Positions 12,301 through 27,011 of a stretch of 64,000 bases of DNA are shown here, piece after piece. The stretch lies in assembly GCA_034509495.1 (NCBI GenBank), contig CM067523.1, forward strand, positions 5,643,996-5,707,995, in the 5' to 3' direction. A program made the position numbers and the translations under genes. The notes beneath the pieces were generated by a model. That model was not told where the DNA came from and made no database searches. It saw only the letters and a list, made by a program, of their open reading frames with translations. This DNA comes from Acestrorhynchus altus (Eukaryota > Chordata > Actinopteri > Characiformes > Acestrorhynchidae). Numbering within the stretch: position 1 is the stretch's first letter; every line of letters starts with the position of its first letter.

Positions 12301-15300
12301 TTTTTTGGATACAATCCGGGTTAGTACCCGAACAGACAGCTTCCTCTTGCATCCACAGTTAATCTTGTTGGATGTGGTTGGTCCTTCTTTGTGGTTTGCT
12401 GACATTACCCTGGATACCGTGGCTGTTTTGGTCACAGATGCACCAGCAAGACGTGCACCAACAATCTGTCCTCTTTTGAACTCTGGTATGTCCCCCATAA
12501 TGTTGTGTGCATTGCAATATTTTGAGCTAAACTGTGCTCTTACCTGCTAATTGAACCTTCACACTCTGCTCTTACTGGTCCAATGTGCAGTTAATGAAGA
12601 TTGGCCACCAGGCTGCACCAATTTAGCCATGAAACCTCCCAAACTACAATGGCAGATGTTTCAGTTTCATTGTCCAACCCCTGTATAATAGGTGATAACA
12701 GTAGACTATGTTGCTTGGAATCACTGCCATTTTTTTATTAATTAGCCATTAATTAGCCATTTTTGTTGAGGATTGGCTTTGTCCTCAAATACCACATGGA
12801 TAAGGCACCAACAAGCACCAAGTTTACTCTGTCTACTGTTCAGGCTGGTTTGAGAGCCTGTTTCTTTAAAGATGTTCAGCAGCTCTCCCACCTGCTCATT
12901 TGAAAAAGTGTGTTAAGGCAGGGCTTGATGAAGAGAGCAGGTTAGAAAGCAGCCCAGAAAGTGCACAGTGGGCCGTAGCAATCTCATTCATATTGACATT
13001 TTAAGTTTTCAAACAACGTTCTGTTTCAATCCTGCAAAAAACCTTTTCCTGCTCCCTCGCTCTGCTCCGCCCACTGCTTCTCCTCTACTCTTCTCTCCGC
13101 TATCCTCATTTGCACTCTCATGTGCACACTATGGTGGAGGCATTAAACCAGGTGTGTGTATCAGGAAGAACTTCAGTATGTTTAAATATATTAAAAAGAA
13201 TGACTGAAGAAGGATTTCATTTGCAAACCAGAATACAAAAACAAGGTGTGCCAAACTGTCACAAAACCGAAGAGCCTTGCTCCTCCATCTTTGATTATGA
13301 TCTATTGTCTCTTTGCTATTGGTTGATGTTTCCATGTCCAGAAAGTTGAAACGGTTTAAACTTTTCAGTGTTTGCTGGCCCTTTCTTTTCCACATACAGG
13401 CACGTTTCTAGTCTGTAGGCCGACATGGACTCCTAGCTGATCTTCCCAAGAGGTGTTTAGACACAACTGAATTTTGAACCACCCTCACTTGGTTTGGTGT
13501 AGTGAAAGTGTCCTTAATCAGCATAAAACCTTTTTTGTTGGACAGATTACTTGTTTTACCCAAATGCTACAAGTACGAGTATGACTGTTGAAGTGGTTGC
13601 ATCTAAAATATGTATTATATTTTTTATATTTTACACTTGAGTTATAATTTAAAAGACAGTGAGCCACTGCTTACCCCACCCCAATTTTCATTACCTTCAT
13701 TACTGCACCAGATACACACATTCTTAGACTTCTCATTCTCATTTGCACTCGCTTGCACTTGCTTACTTCACCTTGAGTTCACATCTCTGTAGTCCCAACT
13801 GTATTCTGCCTTTAGGTTTCCATCATGATGCAGTTGATTTTCATTTCCTGCTGCCTGTACTCTTAACTTTTTGGTGGACAAGGTATAGTTTTTATTTGCT
13901 TTGGGTTAGTTTATATTAAAAATTATAGCAGTATTTCAGACTTACTTACAGGCCATGTATACTGATTAATCAGTAAACTGGATTTTATAAAATATTAACA
14001 TCTAAATTAGTTCAGTTGACTCTACATTGCTGACAAAATGGAATTTACTTGGACATGGACCAAAGGAATTTTAATTCTCATTTTTCTTCAGTCTTTGAAA
14101 GCAGCATTTATAACCACTCTCTCAATGGGTCTCATTGTGGTCACTTCATTTTCTATAGTAGTGCACTTTGTTTCCCATACCTGAGGGCATGTTTTGCTCA
14201 TCTTTTGTGTAAGAAAAATACAACTAAAAGAAGAAATAAAAAAAGAACAGTAGGGTGCAATAAGTGCTTGAACTCCTATAATAGAACCCTTATAAAGGCA
14301 TTCAGTGGTGAATGATATAAGATTGTGTATCCATGCATTGAGACTTTCTCCTCATTCATACCTTGTCAGTGTGTCCTCTCTACACTTCCATTCTCTCTCT
14401 GTCTCTCTCCATCTGAGGTCACCACCTGGTCATGGGTCATCTCAGGTGAGAGACAGAGACCAAGTGGGAGAGAGTGTATGGTCTGGTGGCTTCTGTAACC
14501 CAAACCTGTGTGTGTGTGTGTTCTGATGGCAGTCGTCAAGAGGCCCATGAATAGTGCATGACAGAGCTTTCATTACAGCAGGCGCTGGAGTTTAAATAAC
14601 ACTGCACAGAGGCACGTTTACCGAGGTCAGGACCGCTTGCCGACCGTTGCTACGGTTACCTCACCCAGGCCGCAGACCTGTCAGTCCTCAATCATTCCTT
14701 CCTTTGGCTGGCCTGCAGAGTTCACAGGTCAAGGACAGGGACCATATCTAGAGCACATTAAAAACCCATAAAGTTGGCTTTATGTGTTCTCTATTACACC
14801 CATAACTGAGCATGGTGGTATTGAAGGCAGTTTTTTACATTGTGAAGTGTCCATCTCTGTTGATGAGGTTCTTGTTTTGTCTTTCATTGGTTTCACTAAT
14901 TACTCAGCTCTTTAGTGGCCTATTATACTAATTATGATTTCAGTACATTTCATGCATCTCTGTCACCCTTCCTCTGTTTGAATTGAAATGTATTTATTTG
15001 GGTCAGTACTGTGTACTGATGATAAACAGCTTTTTGGTTAACTCTTCAAACCTGAGGTCCGTACTTTGTGGGCAGTTGCCTGCCGATTTCTAGGCCTCAT
15101 ATTTCAGGTTCATATTAATATCATTTTGTGATGAAATATTAGTGAGGAATCCAGCTTGGAAAACAGCATTAGCTCCCAGTTTAAATGCCGAAGGAGCCTT
15201 CCAGTCCATGTTTACCATTCCTCCGTATACATGCTCAACCTGCCTGCAGTCCTAACATCACTGACCCAGATATTTGGTTATAACAGAGGGGCTGTTTGCT

Positions 15301-18300
15301 CTCTTTTTTGCTAAATACATACATAAAATACATAAAAATAAAGGGTTTTCAGGTTGTTGGTTTTTTTTATTCATTTTGGACCACTGTCATATATCTTGAG
15401 AAAATATCTATGTCAATATAATCATTAAAAATGACTCCTCACAATCAAATTTGTAACTCAAAAAAACAAGATATTAAGCCTTTTTATTGGTTATGAACAA
15501 AGAAAATCTACAAATTGTTGGAGAAAGTAAAGTTTTGAACAAAACATGGTCAAATTCATACAGATATCTAAATTTTGAGTAGCTTATGATCTGAAAATAA
15601 TAATAGGTGGCAGGTGTGCACCTGTAAATACTTGTAATACTAAATACTAATGAATTAAATCTATCTACAAAAATATCCCATAAAATTGGCCTAGGGTTCT
15701 ACAGGTTAAAATATTATTATTATAATTTTTCCAATTCAAAACCTGGCTTTACTTGGTTGTGATTATACGTTCATTTTAATTAAACAACATACATTCATCA
15801 CTAATTTTGTCCAGCCTCCAGTTTTACTAATTTTGATTTTTTGACATGGCATAAACCTGACAGTTGTTGTTTCTTATTTAGAAAATTCATGATGAATGGA
15901 CCAATATAAATGCTAGAAAATGACTTCAAAATGACACAGAACCTTTAATACACTTAACATCATTCACAGAATTCATTAAACAAAAACAAAGATTTATTGG
16001 GTGATCAGCAGTATCAGCTCAACTGCTTTGAAGGATCGAATTAGCTGGAGTTTTTTTGGTGTGCACCCAGTGGGCATCTTAAGGTGTGGTGGAAGGCTCT
16101 GAATGTTCCAGGGTGAAGTCTACCCTCTCTGGTCAGTCCGGGTCAGACTGGATCGAGTGTCCATGGCGTAAATGAGGCACATTAGCCGGAGAATCACTTA
16201 GAGGTGTCATTAATTAAAAGCCTGTGGCAGTTACGAGGTGTCTGGGGCTGAAACCAGATCAGCCATCTCTTCCAAATTAAACACACACACACACATGCAA
16301 GCACAGGTCCATTGCATCAAAAAGGAAGATGAAAATAGATGCCTGCATCTACTCTTTAAGAATTAATTCAATGCATGATTCTTCTGGAGAGATTCAGAAT
16401 TATTCAGTAAATCATTTACTCATAACTTATTATTCAGTTATTAATATTAATGAAGAAACCTTTGGAACTGTTTGGTTCCACTGGGTTCTGTTTTAGTACC
16501 TTTGAAACTGATTATACACTCAGTGACAAAAATGCACCCAGATAGAACTCAGCTATGTAAATGAATACAGGTGTGATCTGATAACACCCTATTGTGCCAA
16601 GACCTAGTGTGTAAAGTGTTTCCCCCACTGCCCTATAAAAAGGCTCTCGTACTACTTTTGGTTAGTGTACCTCTCGTGACAGATCACTGACTGCTGGATA
16701 TGGGGGCCTGTTCTGACACCATTGCCTTCGTTTACAGTGATGTTGTGAATGGAAAACCGTGGACTGCTCTAGACTGGAACTGTATCTATAGTGACATCCA
16801 GGTTCTGTTTGAGATCTGACGATGTTTGTGTTTGAGTATGGAGGCCTTGTGGTGAGCGCTTCGGTCCTGCCTTTGAGTGGAGCGACACACTGTCCCAGCT
16901 GCTGGTACAATGTCCTGGGAAGCCATTGCATGCAACTTTCGCTCACTCCTAGTAGTGATACGCGGAACACTAACAGCTCAGTGATGTGCGCAGGACTTCC
17001 TGTGGCTACAATGTGGCCTCTCATTGCAGGATTCACAGCTGGTATTTTTCAGCAGGATAATACTTGCTGGCACACAGCAAGGGTTTCCCTGAGATTGCAA
17101 CACTTCCTTATCCTGCCCAGTCATTAGATTTATTGCCAGTTGGGTGTATATGGCATCAGCTTTGGCAGCCTAAAAGTGTGCTGGATCTACAGGCCCAGCT
17201 GCAAAATGTGTGGGCAGATGTCCCACAGGATGCCATACAGAACCTCTATACCTCCATGCCCAACCATATCTCATTTTGTGTCCAGACTCGAGGTGGCTCA
17301 GCAGGGTACTAGAGCCTCCCAATTTGTATTCTCTCTCTCTCTCTCTCTCTCTCCCTCCGCCTTCCTTCCTCCCTCCCTTCCTTCGTTCCTTTTCACAGTC
17401 TCTGCCTGCTCGTTGCACATCTGTCTGTGTGAGAGTGTGTCTTTATACCATGTTATTGTAAACTGAGCCCTTCGTCAGAAAGCAGAGCTGCTGGTCAGAA
17501 TGAACTATGAGTGAACATCATAATTAAATCATTGCTGCGTAGCCGTTAATTCATCCGGTAACCAGACGCCAGTCTGGAAGAGTTTGAGCTGAAACCAGGG
17601 GTGATGCACCTCGCACTGACTGGCCTTTCACAATGTGTGCACACATCTTGAGACATGCACCTTTCAGTTTAGAGATGTTGTGAAGTGTTCTGACTGAAAC
17701 CTTCTCACAGCATCCAGCTCAACGGTTTACCTGTAATAATCTTACGGTCAATTTGGTATATACACTGAATTTATTGAGTTAACACTTCTCACATCAGTTT
17801 TTGGACCATAAAATAGAACCCTGTGGGACTCCATAAAATATGATAAAGTACACACACTGGGGGAAAAAAATAAAAACAAAAAATGAGATGTTGGAATCGT
17901 TCGGCTACCTCTCGCCTGGATACATCTTGAGATATGGTTGGGCATGGAGACAAACATGTTCCATGTATTTCTGCAGCACATTTGCCCACAGATGTTGCCG
18001 CTAGGTATATAAATCCTGAACACTGGTAGGTTTCTGAAGCTGGCATCCCAGCTGGTACCGTAAATGCTTGATTGGCAATAAATCCGGCAACTGGGCAGGC
18101 CACGGAAGTGTTGCAATCTGGCAGAGACATTTCTGGGAAACCCTCGTTAAGCTATCAGTGTCCTGTAGTACGTAATAATGTGTCATTCCACAGGAGGGCT
18201 CACCGTGAGACCTCCATACTCTCACACAGCAATCACTGGATCCCAAACATAAACGTGGCTTTGTTCCTGAACACAGTATAGTTCCTGTCTGAAGAAGCCC

Positions 18301-19050
18301 AAATTTCTTGTTCACAGCACCACCAATGAAGCCAACAGTGGCTGCCTGTCAATTGTGTTTCTTTTATTTTGCTTTGTGCCAAGAGCAAGTGTCTAGATCA
18401 CACCTGTAGTCAGTTACATATCTGCCTTTACTGCACATTAAGCGTAGTTCAGAATGTCTGTATTATGATTAATAATACACCTAGGGTTTGAAAGCTTAAG
18501 CATGTCAGAATGGATGGAGGAATGTTATTGGTTTTTAATGAGTCTCTCTACCTTTATCTCTCTCCAACAGAGCATACCATCTCCTGGGGAAGAGGGTTCT
18601 GGCAGTGAAGGTAAGATCTAACCTTCAATTCCAGATCTTGTTGAAATGGAGAAGTGGTCGTAGAGAGTGGATGCTTAATTTGACCTGTGATTGGTGAATG
18701 AGGTGTGTGTGTGTGTATGTCTATGGAGTTGTTCATGGCAGATAATGATAAATGGCTGTTAGTCTGGTGTTAATAGCACCGTACTAATTGGAGGGCACCA
18801 AGAGCAAATGTAGCACTCCATCACTTGATGGCTGCAGTTAAGCTCACTGAAGCCCCAATGACCCCAACTGTCTGAGCCTGTTTCTTCCTTTTCACTGCTC
18901 CATTTCTCTCTCTCTCTCTCACTCTCTCTCACGCTCTCTCTCACTCTCTCGCTCTCACTCTCTCTGTCTCTCTCTCTCTTTTTCTCTCTCTCGCTCTTAC
19001 TGTCACTCTGTCTCTCTCTGTCTGTCTCTCTATCTCTGTCTCTCTCTCTC

Positions 19051-19102
<52 letters not shown>

Positions 19103-20401
19103 TCCGACTGCTTCTCCTCTCTCCTCTTTCTGATCTTTGACCCCTAGCTGTGGCTGCAGTGGCCCATTTCTCCTTTTTGCTGTAAACGATCTGCACGTCT
19201 CCAGCCTTACTGCCTTACCTGTAATCAATTATTTCAAAGGGAGGACGCTGATCTAACCTTAACTAAAGATGCATTTTGGCTAATCCGAGGCTATGTTACC
19301 CGTTTTTCCACTCTGCTGGGATGTAAGAGACTGAAAGAGAAACTCTTCTGTATTTTTCCACCTTTGTCTTTTGGATTGTGAGCATTTTTTGTAGAAATGA
19401 ATGGGGCAGAGTGTCTTTTGGTATAATCAGTAAGTGCATTTACATCGATCAGCCATAATACTTTAAAAAGTGAATAACTACCAGTGGACGGAAGAACTAC
19501 CAGTGAATCAGTGACAGGAACATGGACACCCAAGTCTTATTGATTCTCCTGGAGGTCCCACCACTAATGTACAGGATCTACTATAACATCTTATTACCAG
19601 ATACCACAGGACACCTTCAGAGGTCTTGAGAAGATCATGATTCAATGGGTCAGAGCTATTTTAGCAGCACAAAGAGGACCTATAAAGTATTAGGCAGGTG
19701 GTGTTAATGGCTGATCAGGGTATATCCCTGGGGTTGGAGGGAGGGTGGGGTGGGGACGATGTCTTGTAATAAAGATGTGTTCTAATAAAGTCCATGCTCT
19801 TGTATTGTAGGTCATTCCTCTTGACATCACCGTGGAACTGCAGAAACAGATCATGTCTGAGCTGGAGATTCTTTACAAGGTGCGATCAGACCCTCTGCGA
19901 CTGTTTCTTCTCGTTTTCTCTCTGCTGTAAATATTTGTGTAATTGCTGCAGTATGTACTTGTGCAATAGTGTTCATTGATTTTCACTTTGGACAATGAGG
20001 TCCTCATCCAAATTTGAGGAAGAAGGGCTGGTGTTTGTATTTGGCAGTATTATCATTATATGTGGCTTGTATTATATCATAGAATCATATCAATCAATCT
20101 CTATAGACCTGTACATCCAGTGCTACTCCCAAGTTCATTTGCCTCCAAAACACCTGGCATTTCAGACCATTTCTGAACATGCTTGTCCACTTTACTCTGT
20201 ACTGGAGACCATGTGTCATGTTCTCAAGGTTCTTTGTTTCATTTGCATAAATCCCAGCATTCTTAACTAGACTGTACTAGTTTGGCGTTTCTGTTTGGTT
20301 TGCAGTGTGACTCTCCGTACATCATCACATTCTACAGTGCTTTCTTTGTGGAGAACAGAATATCAATTTGCACTGAATTTATGGATGGTAAGTCTCATTT
20401 T

Positions 20402-20451
<50 letters not shown>

Positions 20452-23400
20452 AGTACTAGGGCTTAGCAGTTCATTCAGAACTGATCCCATTCAGAAATTG
20501 CTCTTGCTTATGTCGGCTCTATGCTTGTTTTTGTATTATTATTTTTTTATTCTTTATTTAATACATTTTTGGATGAACCAAAAAATCTAACTTTTGTCTG
20601 AAGGCTGAAATCAGAATACCAAACACGTTTTTTCACCATTTTATAAATTAACTATACTTAATGTATTTTCAGGCCTAGTTCAGTATAAATTATTCTTTGT
20701 ATTCACTCAAATGTGTTTTGTTGTTCAGTTGCTGAATATTTGCTGCATTAATCACGATCATGTAGTTTGTATTCCTAAATATTGGGGTTAGAGTTAAGAT
20801 TAAGGATAGGTTTAGGTTTATTATAGCATTACTAATATAAAAATTCATTCAAAGACAGTCATTTTACATGTAGTATGTGCTTGTGTGTATATGCTTGTTG
20901 TTTATGATGTGGTAATATGAATGTGAAAATGATTTCCATTGTAGGCATTCTAAGCTGGTGGCTCAGTTTGCTTATACAGCCCTCAAAAACAAACTCAATG
21001 CCATTTTTTTAATCTATTACTCAATAATTGTACATCAGTTTAGGAGCAGAAGTGGGGAGCTAAGCATTAATTATGTATACCAACAGTGCCACTCACCACA
21101 GAGCGGTAAAGTTCACTCCACTGACACAGCTGTTCTGTGGTGTGGAGAGCTGTTAGACTAGCTAACTCTTAACCACCACTATGTCGTTTTTATTCCTAGT
21201 CCTTATTTGCCAACACCAAATGGCACAATGCACCACCATAAGAAACCCCTTTTCTCTGTGTGTAGGTGGGTCTCTGGACGTTTATAGAAGGATTCCAGAA
21301 CATGTTCTGGGCCGGATTGCTGTAGCTGTGAGTCACTATCACCTGTTCACATTTTAGAAATCAGCTTGTAGATCTTGGATGTCTAGAATCCTTCCCTCTT
21401 CCACTATAATTTGTTACACTCTACTGTCTACTGTTTAAAAGCAGTTTTTCCCCCTCACAAATACACAATGTGTAAATACACACACACACACACGTCCTCA
21501 CAGACCAGCTGCTTGGCTGTTTGTCTTGGAGTCGATCCTTATTTATCTTAATGATAAACCCTGAGGCTTATATTGTTTATTAGTCTGACATACTGTAATT
21601 AGTTAATCTTGCGTGTCTAGGTGGTGAAAGGACTGACGTATTTGTGGAGCCTGAAGATTTTACACAGAGGTGAGTGAGAGACCTTCAGCACCGCAGGTTA
21701 TAATGGTTATAATGGTGAATACCAAGTATAAAGGTCAGTGGTTATATTTTTGTAGTTCAAATCATTCCTATAACCATGTTGGGTTTAAAGAATGTAAAAT
21801 GTAATGCATTTGCAGTTACTGATGTAGATACATTTACAAAACATAAATTGGAACCAGATAAATCTGGATTATTATTTCAGAGAATTAAACTTATACCAGT
21901 GAACATTTTATTTATCCTGGGAATTTGAGGCTCCTGTAGATAGTGTGAAAGAAGTAGCTAAATTTGTACATGTATCAAAGCATACAGTCATATGGGTCTA
22001 CCAGCAGTGGTAAAAATCCCAGTCTAATAAGACTTGTAACTGAAAGACAAAGTGAGCCAAAGCTTCTTGTATGCTATTCTGCTGTATATATTCGTGGTCC
22101 ACAGCTCCCTGTCTTCCAGAACTTGGTTGGGTTGGACCTGTTTTGACTTCTAGAAGTAGTTCGATTTTCATTCACAAGCCATGAAACATGGTAGCAGTCC
22201 CTACTAGTCGATTTCCTTGCTTTTCACTTTGCAACGACCAAATAGTAATTGCTATATGGCTGGGTCACATTTCCAGAACATAAAGCAGGTCTTGTGGTGT
22301 GTTCCTGGTATGCAATGGTCAGTACCTACTAAAGGAATGGCAACCAGTGAGCAAGTTGGGTTGCCAAGTCTCATTGTTGCAGCCATAATATTAGGCAGTT
22401 GATTAATGTTTTGGCTGATTGGTGAAGTTAGTTTCATGTTGGACATTCACCATTTTTCAAATTGCAGTTTCATCAGTGTGGTTGTAGTTTTGTGTTCAAA
22501 CTATAAACACAGTCCATTGGTAGACAATTAGCACTGTTTCACCCAATCACTCTACTGTACAAGAGTACAAAATATACCATAGATTATGGGTCACTTATTT
22601 TGTAATAGGAAAGTTTCATGCCCTCCTTTGTGCATACGATGTGTCCACACTGCGTCACTCTTTGTGTAGCACTAACTGTGCTTTACTTTGTGCAGATGTT
22701 AAGCCCTCCAACATGCTGGTGAACACCCGAGGCCAGGTCAAACTCTGTGACTTCGGAGTCAGCACGCAAGTAGGTTTGACTTAGGTTCTGTGTGTGTGTC
22801 TGTGTGTGTGTGTATGTGTGTGTCAGAGAGAGCCTATTTGCACACACTAATCAGAAATGCATTGTCCTATCAGGCGTGATCACTCCATTCTGTGGTCTCG
22901 TTTGCCTGTCATTCTTCTGCTCCCCTTAGGGAGTTTGATCTTCAGTCTCTAAGCCCCTCTCCATCACTCACATCCCTCTCAACTCTCTCTAATTACCACA
23001 CTGACCAGTCACGCTGCACATGCATTTGTATGTATGTGATAGAGTGCTTGTGTGTGTGTGTGTGTGTGTGTGCGTGCGTGTGTGTAACAATAGCTCAGGC
23101 CTGAAGAATCAGCGTCATCTTCCCCATCTCCAATACACACAGGAGTCTAAGAATGAAAAGCCTGTCACTCCACACGCTTCTCTTTTTAATTATTATTCAT
23201 CATCCTGTCCTCAGAGATGCCGTGTGTGTCTGACCCATGATGTGTGTGTGTGAGAGTTTTGTACCCTGTGCCTTTAGGTTGCATATCACTGTGTGCAATG
23301 GGCTTCCCTTGAACACATTTAACACAGACACACATACACACGCCAGGCCATAGGGGAACACTCATTATGTTTGCCCTGTCATTGATGGCATGTGCCATTG

Positions 23401-26400
23401 TGTCCTGTCTTCTCTTGCGCTGCCCAGTCTCTGCAGGCTCTCCAGAGAGAAAGAGGGAGCAAAAGAGAGACTAAAATTACACCAGGCAGACATTTCAATA
23501 ACACTCTAAAATAACACGCCGTGCCGTGTCAGAAGATTTACACTTGTCTCCGAGTCCCTCTGAAAGCCATCTCTCCCCACAGCTAAGAGCTGGGGTCACA
23601 CACTCCTCCCTCATCTGTATCCTCACTCTCGATATGTCCAAACACAGAGCTGTACTCACTACATTAGTGAATGCGACCGTTCACTCCATTATCCATCAGC
23701 TTCGGGCCGGACCGATTCAGCTTAGACCTAAAGTGGCTTCAGGGAGCTGACTCCACGCCTTTATACATCATAATGTGAGAGATATCAGAATCTGTCTGGA
23801 GATGCTCAAAATATTTTTGATTAAAATGATCATTTACAGGATTACCATTTTCTGGTATTCAGAATCAACAGATGTTTTGAAACACTCGAGTTAAATGGGT
23901 CTTTTCTGATGCATTGACTTGATGTTTTGAAGGAACAGAGTGCTGCTCCCTAATATGCATCCCTAGTATTTGTCATGTAGATATAGATTGGGATATACAG
24001 TTTCCTGGATCATCACTACAGAATGTAAAATGTTTTTCCATTTGGTTAGAAATCCAATAAAAATATCAATAAAATGATGTGCCAATACCAATATATTTGT
24101 GATATCGTTTATCATTAATATTCATAAACTCTAATTCTAATTTATCTGTAAATGCTTCAGTTTTTCTGTGGTGCTTATACACAAATCAGGTATAACGTTA
24201 AAACCACCAATGGGTTAAAATGCCACTTGTCAAAAGGCTAAATACTATATGTATTAGGCAGCAAGTGAACCATAGGTTCTTGAAGCTGGGGTGCTCTGCA
24301 GCAGTCAATACCAACCAAAAGTGTTCCAAGGAAGGACAACTGGTGAACTGGCAGCAGGGTTATGAGTGGACAAATCTCATTGATGCACATGCTGGCTATA
24401 ACAGGAGTGGGGTCAGAACATGTAGAGCATCACAAACCAGTCAGAGGGCCCATGCTGGACCTTGTTCACAACCAAAAGCATCTACAACTGGCATGAATTT
24501 GGACCATGGAGCAATGGAGGCTGGAGGCTGACCTGATGAACCACGTTTTTTTCCACATTGTGTTGACAGCTGGGTGCATGTGCCTCACTTATCTTGGGAA
24601 GAGATGGCAGATTGAAAGAAAGGCAAGCCAGTGGAGGAAGTGAAATGATCTGTGCAGTGTTCTGAGTGGAAGCTTTGGGTCCTCACAGCCATGTGGACGT
24701 TATTCTTACATGTTCGATCTACCTTGCAGCAAACCAAGATCTTCCCTTCATGGCAACAGTATTTCCTAATGGCATTGGCCTTCTTCAGCAGGACACTGCA
24801 CTCTGCCAAAAATGGTTTAGAAACTGTTTGTTGTTGCCCACAAAATTCCCTAGATCTCAGTCTGATTGACCTTCTGTTTTTTACAAACATGTCCAATCCA
24901 TGGAATCTCCTGCTAACATCTTGGTGCCAGCTACCACAAGACACCTTCAGAGGTCTTGTTACGTCAGAGCTGTTTTGCCACCACCCATAACAGCTCTTAG
25001 TAGTTGGTTGTAATGTTATGGCTGATTTGTGTATGTGGGTTTCGCTCCGTTATGAATTGAGGTGAGCAGATTTGTGTCCTTGTCTCAAACGAAGATGAAT
25101 TTAGTTTGAATTAAGCGTGTACCTTTTCTCTTTCCTGCAGTTGGTGAACTCCATTGCCAAAACCTATGTTGGAACCAATGCATACATGGCGGTAAGCAAT
25201 AACATTCTCTGCTGTCGGTTGAGTAGCCACCTTTAGATTTATTTCACTTTTACTGTCATGGTTAGATGTTCAAGTCATTCGGTGTAACTTACCTTACTGC
25301 CAGTATTCAAATAAGGACCTTGAGAAATGAAATACGGATTGCTCAGGCAACTCTGTAAAGGAACCGACTTTAAATCCCGCAGCAATATATTCCTTTTACA
25401 TTTACAGTATTTTAATTAACTCCTTTCACCATAATATTCTTATTCAATGGCAGTGTATGAATGATATTCATATAATATATACCAAGTTATATATGTATAA
25501 TATTAGTATAATTATAGGTATTATTAATAAAACGTTATATAACATTATGATGATCTTGTTGTTTCTATACTTATCAGGTCCACTCAATTTAAAGGACAGC
25601 TTTGCAGTTCTGTAATTACAAATTGTACTCTGTCTGTCTCTCTGCATACATAGTTAGTCTTATTTCACCCTATTTTTCAATGGTCAGGACCACCACAGTG
25701 CAGGTATTATGTGGGTGGTGGGTACTTCTCACCACTGCAGGGACCCTGACATGGTGGTAGTGTGTTAGTGTGGATCAGACACAGCAGTGCTGCTGGAGTG
25801 TTTAAACACTGTCCATTCACTCTCCTACCTAGTTGCTCCAAGTTGTAAGTATAAAGTCAGAGACAGCTCATCTGTTTCTGCAGAGTTTGTGTTGGTCGTC
25901 GTCTAGTCCTTCATCAGTGCTCACAGGATGGCTGGATATTTCTGGTTAATGGAGTATACTCTACTGCAGCAGCACTGCTGTGTCTGATCCACTCACACCA
26001 GCACAAGACACACTAACACATTATCACCATTGTCAGTGTCCCAGCAGTGCTGAGAACATCAAATTATATATATATATATATATAATTTGTGGTGGTCCTG
26101 TGGGATGCTGACCATTGAAAATCAAGCTCAAAGGAGGCTAACAAAGTATGCAGAGAAACAGATGGACTACGCTCTGTAATTACAGAGCTACAGTGTGCTC
26201 CTGTATGGTCTGTGGAGCTCATACAGTGGATAATGAATGTAGAAATGAGATTTCTGAGATGTTTTTATAGTCCTTGCATGTAAAAGAAAATCTACCAAAT
26301 ATTAAATTAAAATATCTCAATCATGTTCATATTTATATTTTAAAAGAAAGACAAATTTGAGTAGCTTAACGACTTGTGAAAATAATGTCTGGTATGTGAC

Positions 26401-26971
26401 CAGCTCCTATCAATAGCAACTAATGAAAATTCAGAGTAAATGTATGTCAAAGTACAAAAATATCCCTCAGTTTTGGCATAGGAGCCATGAAGTTAATGGA
26501 TTATATGAAGTGAGCAACGATTGGTGTATTTTCAAACTGTATTGAAATCATATTTACATAGAAAATTACAACATTGAACTCATATTAATAAAGAGTTTTA
26601 CAAAATACACCCAGTCAGCTTATAGACGTATTATTGGAACCCACATTATTGTCAACTAGAACATGCGTTATGCTTTATGCATTTTCCTTCATGTTGCTTC
26701 CATGTAGTCATGTGACTATACATGCGTTTTTAAGGGGACAGTACACGAACCAACACATTGAGGGAAAGTATTAACAGAGTAACAAAACCTGAAATAATTG
26801 TCATGGGTAAGATTACGTGGGTTAGAGGTTCTGAATGTCTTAATTTAAATGAATGTCTAGCTCAAGAGTGCTCAACAAGAATTTTGTCACGGCCACACAC
26901 CCTCATATGACAGTTACCATTTTGGAGAGGGAAGGTTTTTGTCCCTCATTGATGATATGAACTCCCATGCC

Positions 26972-27011
<40 letters not shown>

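Larger units (their letters stand above)
9424..18570 (+). other. MAP2K5 intron, 9.1 kb
   Basis: GT-AG intron between the Gly-loop and catalytic-Lys exons. It carries an hAT-like left end (about 10650), a Tc1 deletion element with perfect ends (12182-12685), a copy of the GTTTAAATAT dispersed repeat (12960-13215), possible conserved blocks (about 9520-9740, 16140-16260 and 17500-17600), and two opposed Tc1 copies (16513-17330 and 17755-18430). The stretches 13400-16100 and 11000-12150 are AT-rich with no recognised element. Confidence 0.88.
18611..19810 (+). other. MAP2K5 intron, 1.2 kb
   Basis: GT-AG intron with a ~190-base imperfect (CT)n tract (18905-19095) and a 284-bp Tc1-type deletion element (19441-19724) just before the acceptor. 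No gene. Confidence 0.9.
22770..25140 (+). other. MAP2K5 intron, 2.4 kb
   Basis: GT-AG intron. It starts with interrupted GT repeats (to about 22825, again at 23046-23085) and contains an 856-bp Tc1 fossil with recognisable ends (24178-25033). Bases 23100-24150 show nothing recognised. Confidence 0.9.

Noticed and set aside
16662..17036. 124-codon minus-strand frame
   Set aside because: Antisense of Tc1 copy A; the sense strand carries the transposase motifs.
18759..19196. 145-codon minus-strand frame rich in Arg/Glu
   Set aside because: It is the translation of the (CT)n/(GA)n array at 18905-19095. Low-complexity artefact.
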